In this document: positions 36,764 to 45,916 of the stretch, in pieces
Position numbering within the stretch: the first letter of the stretch is position 1
Layout: every line of letters starts with the position of its first letter
Assembly: GCF_009848505.1 (NCBI RefSeq)
Contig: NZ_WWDL01000016.1
Coordinates: forward strand, 1-64,000
DNA: 64,000 nucleotides
Direction of reading: 5' to 3'
DNA from: Muricoccus harenae
Lineage (GTDB): Bacteria; Pseudomonadota; Alphaproteobacteria; Acetobacterales; Acetobacteraceae
Notes under the pieces: generated by a model
Databases searched by the model: none
What the model was told of the DNA's origin: nothing
What the model saw: only the letters and a program-made list of their open reading frames with translations
Program-made: the position numbers and the translations under genes

Positions 36764-38497
36764 TCAGGCGCGGGCGTCGCGTCCCGATTCCTCGGTGGCG
36801 AAGATGTCACGGTTCTTCGTCTCGGGGATGAAGATCGCGCCGATCACCACCGTCGCCAGTGCGATGACGATCGGATACCAGAGGCCGTAGTAGATGTCGC
36901 CCGTCTGGGCCACCATCGCGAGCGAGGTGGCCGGCAGCAGCCCGCCGAACCAGCCATTCCCGATGTGGTAGGGCAGCGACATCGCGGTGTAGCGAATGCG
37001 CGTGGGAAACAACTCCACCAGCGCCGCCGCGATCGGACCGTAGACCATGGTGACGTAGATCACGAGCAGGGTGAGGATGCCGATGATTACGGCGGTCTGC
37101 TCGCGGAAAATGTCGAAGGGACCGGACATCTTCACCACGGTCGGGTTGGAGGCCAGCGGATAGCCCGCCGCCGTCAGCGCCGCAGTCAGTTCCCGGTTGA
37201 AGCGGGCCGTCTCAGACGTCCGCTGGGCCGGTTCCATGGTCCGGAGGTTCGGTGCCTGGATGGTGGTGCTGCCCACGCGCACCGCTGCGGTGCCGGAGGG
37301 GCCCTCCTCGGTGTTGTAGATGGCGCCGGCACGGGCCAGCGCAGACTTGGCGACGTCGCAGGCCGTGATGAATTGCGCGGTGCCGACCGGATTGAACTGG
37401 AAGGAGCAGAGCGACGGATCGGTCACCACTTGCACCGGGATGGTCTGGTGCGCCTGGTGCAGCGCCGGGTTAGCCTCCGCCGTCAGCAGTTTGAACAGCG
37501 GGAAGTAGGTCAGCGCGGCCAGCAGGCAGCCGCCCAGGATGATCGGTTTGCGGCCGATCTTGTCCGACAGCCAGCCGAAGAAGACGAAGAAGCCGGAGCC
37601 GAGTAGCAGGGCCCAGGCGATCAGCAGATTCGTCGTCGGACCGTCCACCTTCAGGATCGAGCCGAGGAAGAACAGCGCGTAGAACTGCCCCGTATACCAG
37701 ACCACTGCCTGGCCCATGGTCAGGCCTAGCAGGGCCAGGATCGCCCATTTCGCGTTGCGCCACTTGCCGAAAGCCTCCGACAGCGGAGCCTTCGAGCCGG
37801 TACCCTCTTCCTTCATTTTCTTGAAGGCGGGGCTTTCGTTCAGCGTGGAGCGGATCCAGACGGAGATGCCGAGCAGCACGATCGAGATCAGGAAGGGAAT
37901 GCGCCAGCCCCAGGCGGCGAAATCGGCCTCGCCGAGCATGGTGCGGGTGCCGAGGATCACGAGCAGCGACAGGAACAGGCCCGCCGTCGCGGTGATCTGG
38001 ATGAAGGAGGTGTAGAAGCCGCGGCGCCCGTTCGGGGCGTGCTCCGCCACATAGGTCGCGGCACCGCCATACTCGCCGCCCAGCGCCAGCCCCTGGAGGC
38101 AGCGCAGCACGATCAGCAGGATCGGCGCGAGGATGCCGATGCTTTCCGAGCCCGGCAGCAGGCCAACGAGGAAGGTGGAGGCGCCCATGATGACGATGGT
38201 GACGAGGAAGGTGTATTTCCGCCCCACCAGGTCGCCGATGCGGCCGAAGAAGATGGCGCCGAAGGGGCGCACCAGGAAGCCGGCCGCGAAGGTCAGCAGC
38301 GCGAAGATGTTGCGCGTGCCCTCGGGATACTGGCTGAAGAAGTGCGTGCCGATCAGCGCCGCGAGGCTGCCGTAGAGATAGAAGTCATACCATTCGAACA
38401 CGGTGCCCAGCGAGGAGCCGAGGATGACCTTCCTCTCCTCCTTGGACATCGGGCGGTTCCTGTCGGCCGCCACGGCGGTTGAATAGGCGGTGCTCAT
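36764..38497 (-). CDS. MHS-family (metabolite:H+ symporter) MFS transporter with large periplasmic insertion
   Basis: This is a 577-residue carrier of the MHS branch of the MFS. It has GTVFEWYDFYLYGSLA, RPFGAIFFGRIGDLVGRK, RCLQGLALGGEYGGA and LVELFPTRIRYTAMSLPYH. Typical members have about 430-450 residues. The extra length is a hydrophilic segment of roughly 120 residues between helices, near residues 345-465, with two cysteines (SLCSFQF and ITACDVA). MHS proteins import organic acids, osmolytes or sugars with protons. It precedes the enoyl-CoA hydratase and CoA ligase, whose substrate it may import. Confidence 0.92.
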   Translation of the reverse strand: MSTAYSTAVAADRNRPMSKEERKVILGSSLGTVFEWYDFYLYGSLAALIGTHFFSQYPEGTRNIFALLTFAAGFLVRPFGAIFFGRIGDLVGRKYTFLVTIVIMGASTFLVGLLPGSESIGILAPILLIVLRCLQGLALGGEYGGAATYVAEHAPNGRRGFYTSFIQITATAGLFLSLLVILGTRTMLGEADFAAWGWRIPFLISIVLLGISVWIRSTLNESPAFKKMKEEGTGSKAPLSEAFGKWRNAKWAILALLGLTMGQAVVWYTGQFYALFFLGSILKVDGPTTNLLIAWALLLGSGFFVFFGWLSDKIGRKPIILGGCLLAALTYFPLFKLLTAEANPALHQAHQTIPVQVVTDPSLCSFQFNPVGTAQFITACDVAKSALARAGAIYNTEEGPSGTAAVRVGSTTIQAPNLRTMEPAQRTSETARFNRELTAALTAAGYPLASNPTVVKMSGPFDIFREQTAVIIGILTLLVIYVTMVYGPIAAALVELFPTRIRYTAMSLPYHIGNGWFGGLLPATSLAMVAQTGDIYYGLWYPIVIALATVVIGAIFIPETKNRDIFATEESGRDARA

Positions 38498-38700
38498 CCC
38501 TTGCTTGGTCCTGCATCCCCCCGGGGCGCGACCTGCCCGGCTTTCCGTTGGCCTCGCGCGCCGGAACCGCCGCGTGGGAACAGGTCGTCGCGCAGACCCG
38601 TCGACGCGACGCTAGAACAGGGCTGAGAGGTGTCGCCAGCGATAACCCTTGAGGAATCGCAATCTTTCGACACACGGTGGCGTGAGAGCCACGGTCCCGA

Positions 38701-39363
38701 TCAGGCGAGCTGCGCGGTGACCATTCCCAACGAGCCGAAGCCCAGCGCGACGCGCCCCTCCGCATCCACAGCGAGCGGCTTGGACAGGCCCGCCGCGACC
38801 AGCAGCGCCCCCGCGGGCAAGCCGCCCATGCGCCGCGCGGCGGCCGCGGCCGGGGCGAGCGCGTCGTGTAGGGTGATGCTGGCAGGGCCAATCGCGATCG
38901 GCTCCGCCGTCGGATCGCCGGGTGCGCCGGCGACGACGAAGCCAAGCCCGCCGAGATCCGCCGAACGCTGCGCGACACCTGCCGGGGCATCCGTGAAGCG
39001 GCGATCGGCAATATCCAGGGCGGGATGCAGCGCGGACAGGGCGGGCGGCTCCTCGCCATCTGGATCGAGTGGTTCGCGCAGCACGCCGACCAGCGCGGCC
39101 GTGACGACCGGATGGCGCAGCGGGGCGGCGGTGGCGCCCTCCGGCAGCAACCGCCCCTCGATCATCGGTCCGGCGACATCGCCCGCAATGCGCAGCCCGC
39201 AAGGCGCGATGCCGAGGGCGTCCAGCACGAGGAAGGCCACGCGCTCGCCCTCCGCCCGGTCCCGCGGCGCAAGCTCCGGCGGCAGGGTGGCGAGCGGGTG
39301 GCCGGTGGCGATCGCCTCCGCGATCCAGCCGGCGGTGCGGTCCGCTCGTGTCCGGCGGGTCAT
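38701..39363 (-). CDS. 2-keto-4-pentenoate hydratase family protein
   Basis: This 220-residue protein matches the FAH/hydratase fold used in aromatic meta-cleavage and related pathways. The C-terminal segment MGGLPAGALLVAAGLSKPL resembles the usual LxxGxxVxxGS signature. It is shorter than the usual 260 residues, and the metal-binding ExE motif is not clear, so activity is uncertain. Its ATG overlaps the stop of the upstream TRAP permease gene (ATGA), so it is the last gene of the transporter operon. Confidence 0.78.
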   Translation of the reverse strand: MTRRTRADRTAGWIAEAIATGHPLATLPPELAPRDRAEGERVAFLVLDALGIAPCGLRIAGDVAGPMIEGRLLPEGATAAPLRHPVVTAALVGVLREPLDPDGEEPPALSALHPALDIADRRFTDAPAGVAQRSADLGGLGFVVAGAPGDPTAEPIAIGPASITLHDALAPAAAAARRMGGLPAGALLVAAGLSKPLAVDAEGRVALGFGSLGMVTAQLA

Positions 39364-40760
39364 TCGCGAATCACCTCCTCCTCGGTGAAGCCGCCGCTGG
39401 GCGGCGCTTCGATGGCAGCGGCCGGATCGCCCGCGATATTGCCGCCATAGAGCGTGTCCGGCAGCCAGGTGACCATTTCCGGCACGAAGTACATCAGCAC
39501 CATCGTCATCACGACGATGTAGATGAATGGCATGACGCCGGCGAAGATATCCTCCAGCCGCACATGCTTCGGCGCCACGCCCTTCAGGTAGAAGGTGGCC
39601 ATCGCCACGGGCGGGGAAAGGAAGGAGGTCTGCAGGTTCATGGCGATCATCACCCCGAAGAAGAGGGGGCTGACGCCGAAGTCATCCAGCAGCGGCAGGA
39701 AGATCGGCACGAAGATCACGATGATCTCCGTCCATTCCAGTGGCCAGCCGAGGACGAAGATGATCGCCTGCGCCAGGATCATGAAGGTGAAGCTGTTCAG
39801 CGGCAGCGACTTCACGAACTCCTCGACTACCGACTGCCCGCCGAGATAGCCGAAGACCGAGGAGAATATGTAGGAGCCGACGAAGAGCCAGCACACCATC
39901 GCTGAGGTGCGGGCGGTGAGATAGACGCTCTCCCGTAGCTTCGCCAAGGTGAAGGCGCGGTAGACGATGGCGAGGATGACGGAGCCGAGGCTGCCCATCG
40001 CCGCCGCCTCGCTGGGCGTCGCCAGCCCAAACAGGATGGCGCCGAGCACCGAGGCAATCAATAGCGCCAGCGGCACGAAGGAGGTGACGAGCGCCCAGAT
40101 CACCCGGCCAAGGGGAATGTTGCGTTCCTCGGGTGGAAGAGGCGGCGCCACCTGCGGCTTCAGCATTGCCAGGATGATGACATAGAGGACGTAGCAGCCC
40201 GCCAGCGTCACACCCGGGATAAAGGCAGCGGCATAGAGCTGCACCACCGATACGCCCGCGGTCGCGCCATAGAGGATCAGCATGATCGAGGGTGGAATCA
40301 GGATGCCGAGGCACCCGCCCGCGCAGGTGACGCCCGCCGCCAGCCGCACGTCGTATCCAGCCTTCAGCATGGCCGGAAAAGCCAACAGCCCCATCAGCGT
40401 CACCACCGCGCCGACGATGCCGGTGGCGGTGGCGAAGAGCGCGCAGGTGGCAAGGGTGGCGACAGCGAGGCTGCCGGGAATGTTGCCCGATGCCATCTGC
40501 AAAGATCGGAACAACCGGTCGAGGATGTTCGCCCGCTCGATCACATAGCCCATGAAGACGAAGAGCGGGACGGAGATGAGCACGTCATTCGCCATCACCG
40601 CATAGGTGCGTTGCACCAGCAGGTCGAAGACCCGGTCTCCCATCCCGAGATAGCCGAAAAACAACCCCATCGCCATCAGCGTGAAGGCAATGGGAAAGCC
40701 CAGCAGGATGAAGAACAGGAACAGCCCGAGCATCGTCAGGCCGAGAGCGGGATCACTCAT
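39360..40760 (-). CDS. dctM: TRAP transporter large permease (DctM)
   Basis: This sodium-coupled membrane subunit has 466 residues and many hydrophobic helices. It shows MFVGYVIERANIL-like and GCLGILIPPSIMLILYG motifs typical of DctM, and a C-terminal TSFLSPPVAMATFYLKG. It forms an operon with the small subunit and binding protein upstream and a hydratase-like gene downstream. The substrate class is probably a carboxylate, judged only from the family. The chosen ATG (MSDPALGLTML) lies 34 bases after dctQ. Confidence 0.95.
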   Translation of the reverse strand: MSDPALGLTMLGLFLFFILLGFPIAFTLMAMGLFFGYLGMGDRVFDLLVQRTYAVMANDVLISVPLFVFMGYVIERANILDRLFRSLQMASGNIPGSLAVATLATCALFATATGIVGAVVTLMGLLAFPAMLKAGYDVRLAAGVTCAGGCLGILIPPSIMLILYGATAGVSVVQLYAAAFIPGVTLAGCYVLYVIILAMLKPQVAPPLPPEERNIPLGRVIWALVTSFVPLALLIASVLGAILFGLATPSEAAAMGSLGSVILAIVYRAFTLAKLRESVYLTARTSAMVCWLFVGSYIFSSVFGYLGGQSVVEEFVKSLPLNSFTFMILAQAIIFVLGWPLEWTEIIVIFVPIFLPLLDDFGVSPLFFGVMIAMNLQTSFLSPPVAMATFYLKGVAPKHVRLEDIFAGVMPFIYIVVMTMVLMYFVPEMVTWLPDTLYGGNIAGDPAAAIEAPPSGGFTEEEVIRE

Positions 40761-40794
40761 CTGCGGGCGTTGTCTCGCGCTGGTTCGGGTTGTG

Positions 40795-41466
40795 TCACCG
40801 GCCGTCCTGCTGATCGCCGGCGCGTTCGCGCGAGACCGCCTCGGGAGGCGGGGCGGTGATCCCGGCGCCGCGCGCCAGGTCGGCGGCCAGCGCCTCAGCG
40901 CCGCGCACCTCGGCCTGGGCCAGGATGATCTGGTCCAACTCCTCCACATCCGACAGGCGCTGCGGCCATTCCCCGGATTGGATGCAGCGGATGCAGCGCA
41001 CCAGCTCCACCAGCCCCTGCAGCAGCAATAGGACGCCGACCACCGGGATGAGGAGCTTGAAGGGCCAGATCACGGGGCCGGTCGGAGAGAACATGGACCG
41101 CTCGTTCTGGCGGTAGCTTTCCTCGAAGAAGTGCCAGCCATAGATCATGAAGGCGAAGATCGCCGGAAAGAAGAACAGAACGTAGAGCAGGGCATCGAGC
41201 CGGGCCTGCCAGCGCGGCGGCATCATGCGGTAGAGGAAATCGCCACGCACATGACCGTTGCGCGACAGCGCATAGGCGCCCGCCATCATGAACAGCGTGC
41301 CGTAGAGCATATAGCTGACGTCGTAGCCCCAGGTCGTCGGCGCGCGGAAGGCGTAGCGGGCGACGACCTCATAGGTGACGACAGCGGTGAGCGCCACGAT
41401 ACACCAGGCGAAGACCTGGCCGATCAGGGTGGAAAGACGGTCGATCCCCAGCAGGACTCGCTGCAT
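40795..41466 (-). CDS. dctQ: TRAP transporter small permease (DctQ)
   Basis: This four-helix membrane subunit has 223 residues. The first half has ALTAVVTYEVVARYAFRAPTT and GRVRGDFLY-like features (read as HVRGDFLYRMMPPRWQ). The C-terminal tail of about 50 residues is hydrophilic, longer than in most DctQ proteins. AAGGAG precedes the ATG at proper spacing. It lies between the binding protein and DctM genes. Confidence 0.93.
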   Translation of the reverse strand: MQRVLLGIDRLSTLIGQVFAWCIVALTAVVTYEVVARYAFRAPTTWGYDVSYMLYGTLFMMAGAYALSRNGHVRGDFLYRMMPPRWQARLDALLYVLFFFPAIFAFMIYGWHFFEESYRQNERSMFSPTGPVIWPFKLLIPVVGVLLLLQGLVELVRCIRCIQSGEWPQRLSDVEELDQIILAQAEVRGAEALAADLARGAGITAPPPEAVSRERAGDQQDGR

Positions 41467-41520
41467 GACGCTCCTTGGTTCCGAGGGAAGGCCGGCGGGG
41501 CCGTGCCCCGCTGGAGGTCG

Positions 41521-42657
41521 TCAGCGGCCCGCGAAGAAGTGGTTGTAGGAGACCACCTGGCTGGCCTCGTAGCGCAGGAAGAAATTGCCCACGCGGCGGC
41601 ACCATTCCCGCTGGCTGTCGCAGATCTTCTTAAAGAAGGGTCCGTTGTGCGGGTTCGAGTTGTCGCCCTCCAGCCGCTCGATCACCTTGTTCCAGGCGGC
41701 GAGCTGCGCATCCAGCACCGGCCGCGGCAGGGGCCGCGCCTGCACGCCCTGGCGCTGGGTCATCTCCAGCAGGTCCTTGGAGTAGCGGTCCTGCAGCTTC
41801 CAGGACATGTCGGCCGAGGCAGCCTCCGCCCCGTAGCGAAGGATCGCCTGCAACTCCGGTGGCAGCCCTTCGTATTTCTGCTTGTTGAACAGGATCTCGA
41901 AGCTTTCCACGCGCTGGTGGTAGCTTTGGATCATGTAGGTCTTGGCAACGTCGGGGAAGCCGAGGATGCGGTCGGAGGAGGGGTTGTTGAACTCCGCCCC
42001 GTCGATCACCCCGCGCTCCAGCGCCGGCACGATCTCCCCGCCCGGCAGTGACACGACGGCGGCGCCCATCTCGGCCAGCAAGTCGGCGGCCAGGCCCACG
42101 GTGCGGTATTTCAGGCCGCGGATCTGCTCCGCCCGCTCGATCGGCTGCTTGAACCAGCCGAAGGGCTGGGTAGGCATGGGACCGGAGAGGAAGCCGACCG
42201 CATTCACCTTGAGGATGTCGTTCAGCAGCTCCTTGTACATGGCTTCGCCGCCGCCATGGTAGAACCAGCCGAGAAGCTGGTTGGCATCGCCGAACCAAGG
42301 TGGCGTCGTGCCGAACAGGGAGAAGGCCTTGTTCTTGCCGAACCAATAGGCCGCGACCCCGTGCCCGCCATCGAGTGTGCCCGCATGCACCGCATCCAGC
42401 ACCTGGAAGGCCCCGACCACGGCCCCGGCCGCCAGCAACTCCACCCGCAGCCGCCCGCCGGCCATGCGGTTCACCCGTTCCACATAGTCCTGGGCGAATT
42501 CATGGAAGATGTCGCGCTGGGGCCAGGTGGACTGGAAGCGCAGCGTGGTGGTCTGGGCACGGCTGACGCTCGGCGTGGCGAGGATGGCGGCCCCGGTAGC
42601 ACCGACTGCGGCGGCACGTAGAAGGCCCCGGCGGCCTGCCTTTGCTTTCTCGGACAT
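41521..42657 (-). CDS. dctP: TRAP transporter substrate-binding protein (DctP)
   Basis: This extracytoplasmic solute receptor has 378 residues. A Tat-type signal (AGRRGLLRAAAVGATGAAI) precedes LRFQSTWPQRDIFHEFAQDY. The family core includes GLKYRTVGLAADLLAEMGA and the ligand-binding region VPALERGVIDGAEFNNP. The subclass is the one often annotated for mannitol, chloroaromatic or 2-oxo acids, and the ligand is unresolved. The ATG is preceded by AGGGAAG. It is the first gene of the TRAP operon. Confidence 0.94.
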   Translation of the reverse strand: MSEKAKAGRRGLLRAAAVGATGAAILATPSVSRAQTTTLRFQSTWPQRDIFHEFAQDYVERVNRMAGGRLRVELLAAGAVVGAFQVLDAVHAGTLDGGHGVAAYWFGKNKAFSLFGTTPPWFGDANQLLGWFYHGGGEAMYKELLNDILKVNAVGFLSGPMPTQPFGWFKQPIERAEQIRGLKYRTVGLAADLLAEMGAAVVSLPGGEIVPALERGVIDGAEFNNPSSDRILGFPDVAKTYMIQSYHQRVESFEILFNKQKYEGLPPELQAILRYGAEAASADMSWKLQDRYSKDLLEMTQRQGVQARPLPRPVLDAQLAAWNKVIERLEGDNSNPHNGPFFKKICDSQREWCRRVGNFFLRYEASQVVSYNHFFAGR

Positions 42658-42753
42658 GAAGCTTCCCTTGTGGCGCGGCATCTGACGGCCGTGTTCGCAA
42701 GCAAGCCTGCCCGAGATTCTAACGGGGCTGCAATATCTTTGTAGACAGGAAGG

Positions 42754-43557
42754 CTATTTGTCGACGAAGGCCTTCTCGACGACGTAGTGCCCCGGCTCGT
42801 GCTGGCTGCCCTCCTTCATGCCGAGCGCCACGAGCCGCGCGCGCGTGTCTTCCAGCATCTCCGGAGAGCCGCAGAGCATCACGCGGTCATGCTCGGGGGA
42901 TAGGGAGGGGAGGCCGAGATCGGCGTAGATGCGGCCGGTGTCCATCAGCTCCGTGATGCGGCCGCGGGTCTGGAATTCCTCGCGGGTGACGCTCGGATAA
43001 TAGATGAGCTTGTCGCGCACCATCTCGCCGAGGAACTCGTTCTGGCCGAGCTCATTCGTGATGTAGTCGCGATAGGCCAGCTCCTCCACCTCGCGCACCG
43101 TATGGGTGACGATGATCTTCTCGAAGCGGTCGTAGGCCTCAGGCTCGCGGATGAGCGACATGAAGGGGGCGAGGCCGGTACCGGTAGAGAGGAACCACAG
43201 GTTCTTGCCTGGCAGCAGATTGTCCAGCAGCAGCGTGCCCACCGGCTTCCGCCCGATCAGGACCGTGTCGCCATCCTTTACGTTCTGGAGGCGGGAGGTG
43301 AGGGGGCCGTTCTGCACCTTGATGGAGAGGAACTCCAGCGTGTCCTCCCAGGGCGGGGAGGCCACGGAATAAGCCCGCATCAGCGGCTTGCCGTTCACCA
43401 TCAGCCCGATCATCGCGAACTGCCCGGCAGCGAAGCGGAAGCCCGGGTCGCGCGTGCAGCGGAAGGAGAAGAGCCGGTCGGTCCAGTGGCGGACCTCCAG
43501 CACCGTCTCGGTCAGGAAGGCGGACATCGCAGGGCGGGTGGGATCGGCGGTCGGCAT
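42754..43557 (-). CDS. fpr: Ferredoxin-NADP reductase
   Basis: This FAD enzyme exchanges electrons between NADPH and ferredoxin or flavodoxin. The 267-residue protein has the FAD motif RAYSVASPPWED, the NADP loop STGTGLAPFMSLI, THTVREVEELAYRD and the C-terminal GHYVVEKAFVDK. The ending VEKAFVDK is typical of bacterial-type FPR. The start is uncertain between 43557 and 43527 (MSAFLTETV). It stands alone upstream of the TRAP operon with no ferredoxin gene nearby. Confidence 0.95.
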   Translation of the reverse strand: MPTADPTRPAMSAFLTETVLEVRHWTDRLFSFRCTRDPGFRFAAGQFAMIGLMVNGKPLMRAYSVASPPWEDTLEFLSIKVQNGPLTSRLQNVKDGDTVLIGRKPVGTLLLDNLLPGKNLWFLSTGTGLAPFMSLIREPEAYDRFEKIIVTHTVREVEELAYRDYITNELGQNEFLGEMVRDKLIYYPSVTREEFQTRGRITELMDTGRIYADLGLPSLSPEHDRVMLCGSPEMLEDTRARLVALGMKEGSQHEPGHYVVEKAFVDK

Positions 43558-43656
43558 GGCGGGACGGTATGGGGTGGGGGCGCCGGTTGTGCAATGCGGA
43601 GGCGTTGCATTCCGGCCGTGCTTGAGATGTGGCCCCGGCCCCGGCAGCATCCGGTC

Positions 43657-44376
43657 ATGCCCGATTCCCTACCCAGCCCTCCGCTCGGACCTGAGGTCGA
43701 CCCCACCCCGCGCCCTCTGCCCGCCCGGGTCTTGCATCGCGGCGGAAGTGTGGAGCTGGAGCCGCTGCACACGCGCCATGCCGCGGAGCTCTGGGAGGCT
43801 TCCCAGGCACCGGGGGCGGAGCCGGACTGGGCCTATCTGGGCTATGGTCCCTTCGGGGATGAGGCGGCCATGCGCCGCCATGTTGCGGCCTTCGCGGCCC
43901 AGCACGATCCCATCGCCTGGGCCATCCGGCCGCACCGCACCGGCACCGCCGATGGCTGGCTGACCCTGATGGAGATCTTTCCCGCCGATTCAGCGATCGA
44001 GATCGGCCATATCTGGTTCTCCCCCCGCCTGCAGCGGACCCGGGCGGCGACGGAGGCCATGTTCCTGCTGATGCGTCACGCCATGGATGAGCTCGGCTAC
44101 CGCCGGCTGGTCTGGAAGTGCCATGCGATGAACCAGCCCTCCCGCAATGCCGCGGCCCGGCTGGGCTTCCGCTACGAGGGCACCTTGCGTGCCATCAAGG
44201 TGATAAAGGGCCGGCTACGGGACACGGCCCAGTTCTCCATCCTGGCCGAGGAATGGCCGGCGCGCCGCGACGCCATCTCCACCTGGCTGGATGCGGCCAA
44301 CTGGGATGCCGAGGGGCGGCCCCGGGCCCCTCTGGCCCGTGTGGCGGCCCCGCCGCTGCCCTGGCTGGCGGGCTGA
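43657..44376 (+). CDS. GNAT family N-acetyltransferase (RimJ/RimL-like)
   Basis: This 239-residue acetyltransferase shows VELEPLHTRHAAELWEASQ, EIGHIWFSPRLQRTRAATEA and NQPSRNAAARLGFRYEGTLR. The last is the Ac-CoA and C-terminal pattern of the RimJ/RimL type that acts on proteins or amino acids. It is divergent from the ferredoxin-NADP reductase gene. The ATG of MPDSLPSPPLG was chosen because the upstream reading is antisense to that gene. Substrate unknown. Confidence 0.88.
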   Translation: MPDSLPSPPLGPEVDPTPRPLPARVLHRGGSVELEPLHTRHAAELWEASQAPGAEPDWAYLGYGPFGDEAAMRRHVAAFAAQHDPIAWAIRPHRTGTADGWLTLMEIFPADSAIEIGHIWFSPRLQRTRAATEAMFLLMRHAMDELGYRRLVWKCHAMNQPSRNAAARLGFRYEGTLRAIKVIKGRLRDTAQFSILAEEWPARRDAISTWLDAANWDAEGRPRAPLARVAAPPLPWLAG

Positions 44377-44426
44377 CGCGGCTTCGTCATCGGTCCGTCA
44401 AGCGGCAGCAACATCCGGCGCGTATC

Positions 44427-44449
44427 CCCCCGGCCACCAAGGTCGGGGG
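44427..44449 (+). terminator. Hairpin with short T-tract after the GNAT gene
   Basis: CCCCCGGCC pairs with GGTCGGGGG (one G-T wobble) around the loop ACCAA, followed by TTCTT. It ends 10 bases before the next start codon. It may both end the acetyltransferase message and sit in the leader of the phytase-like gene. Confidence 0.5.
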
Positions 44450-44459
44450 TTCTTGAACC

Positions 44460-45833
44460 ATGCGTGCTCTTCTTTTGGCTTCCGCCGCCCTGCTGGCCCT
44501 CGCCGGTGCCGCCCATGCCGACCAGCGCTTCGAGGCGGTGCTCGAGGGGCACGCCATCCTTCCCGCCAACACGCTTGTGCAGCCACCCGCCGATGCGCCG
44601 GCTGATGCCCGCATCGCGGGCAAGTTCGCCGGCCACGGAAACCTGCGGGCCGATACGGTGGGCCGTTTTCCCGGCACCACGGGCACGGGGGCGAATGCGC
44701 GCCCGACCGGCCTGTCCTTCCCTTTCCAGGGCCAGGCGCTGCAGGGCTTCTCCGGGATCAAGCCGCTGGCGGGGGATCCTGGCGCCTACTGGGTGCTGAC
44801 GGACAACGGCTTCGGCAGCAAGCGCAACAGCCCTGACGCACTGCTGATGCTTCACCGGATCCGTCCGGATTTCCGCACCGGCCAAGTGGCGGTGGAACGC
44901 ACCATCTTCCTTTCCGACCCCGGGCGCCAGGTGCCCTTCCGCATTGCCCATGAGGGGACGGAGCCGCGCTACCTGACCGGCAGCGACTTCGACATCGAGA
45001 GCATCCAGCCTGTCGGCGACGGCTTCTGGCTCGGCGACGAGTTCGGCCCCTTCCTGATCCATGTGGATGCCGAGGGCCGGGTCCGCCGGATCGTGGAGAC
45101 CAAGCTGGACGGGCAGGTGATCCGCTCCCCCGATCATCCGGACCTGCAAGTGGCCGCCACCCCCACCGCCGGCACGGCCTTCCGCGCCCGTCGCTCCGGC
45201 GGCTATGAGGGCATGGCGCTGACGCCGGACGGGCAGAGCCTCTGGGGCCTGCTGGAGCAGCCGCTCTATGCCGAGGGCAGCGACAAGGCGGAGGGTCAGT
45301 TCCTCCGGCTGATCGAGTTCTCCACCGCCAAGGGCGAGTGGACCGGCCAGTCCCTGCGCTACCGGCTGGAGCCGGGGGCGACTGCCATCGGCGACTTCAA
45401 CTTCATCGATGAGCGCCGCGCCCTGGTGATCGAGCGCGACAACGACGAGGGCCATCCCAGCCGCGCATGTGCCACGGGCCAGCGCCCGCCGGCCTGCTTC
45501 CATGCCCCGGCACGGCACAAGCGGGTCTATCTGGTCGATCTTGGCGCGCCGGATGCGGAGGGCTTCGTCCGCAAGATCGGGCATATCGACCTGATGGCGA
45601 TCCGCGATCCCGAGGGGGTGGCGCGGCAGCGCGGCGATCTGGGCCCGGACGCCCCGGCGGATCGCTTTTCCTTTCCGTTCTTCACCATCGAGAATGTCGC
45701 CATGGTCGATGCCGACCACATCATCGTCGGCAACGACAACAATCTTCCCTTCAGCGGCGGGCGCCATCTGAGCCGGGCGGATGACAACGAGTTGATCCTG
45801 CTTCGCGTGCCGGAACTGCTGCGCGCCCGGTAA
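44460..45833 (+). CDS. Secreted esterase-like / phytase-like domain protein
   Basis: This 457-residue protein has a signal peptide (MRALLLASAALLALAGAAHA) and the esterase-like activity of phytase domain. It shows GFSGIKPLAGDPGAYWVLTD, GSDFDIESIQPVGDGFWLGD-EFGP, SGGYEGMALTPDGQSLWGLL and a C-terminal NVAMVDADHIIVGNDNN. The fold is a beta-propeller-type periplasmic hydrolase related to phosphodiester or phytate phosphatases; the substrate is not defined. It stands alone. Confidence 0.9.
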   Translation: MRALLLASAALLALAGAAHADQRFEAVLEGHAILPANTLVQPPADAPADARIAGKFAGHGNLRADTVGRFPGTTGTGANARPTGLSFPFQGQALQGFSGIKPLAGDPGAYWVLTDNGFGSKRNSPDALLMLHRIRPDFRTGQVAVERTIFLSDPGRQVPFRIAHEGTEPRYLTGSDFDIESIQPVGDGFWLGDEFGPFLIHVDAEGRVRRIVETKLDGQVIRSPDHPDLQVAATPTAGTAFRARRSGGYEGMALTPDGQSLWGLLEQPLYAEGSDKAEGQFLRLIEFSTAKGEWTGQSLRYRLEPGATAIGDFNFIDERRALVIERDNDEGHPSRACATGQRPPACFHAPARHKRVYLVDLGAPDAEGFVRKIGHIDLMAIRDPEGVARQRGDLGPDAPADRFSFPFFTIENVAMVDADHIIVGNDNNLPFSGGRHLSRADDNELILLRVPELLRAR

Positions 45834-45916
45834 GCAGCCCGCGGCCGGGGACGTGTGGACATGGCCCCCGGGCCTGCCGCAGCATCCGGCCGCGAATCGG
45901 CAGGGGGGTGCTGGGT

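Noticed and set aside
45840-45894. Inverted repeat CGCGGCCGG/CCGGCCGCG after the phytase-like gene
   Set aside because: The loop is nearly 40 bases and such GC-rich arms are expected by chance in this genome, so it is not called a terminator.
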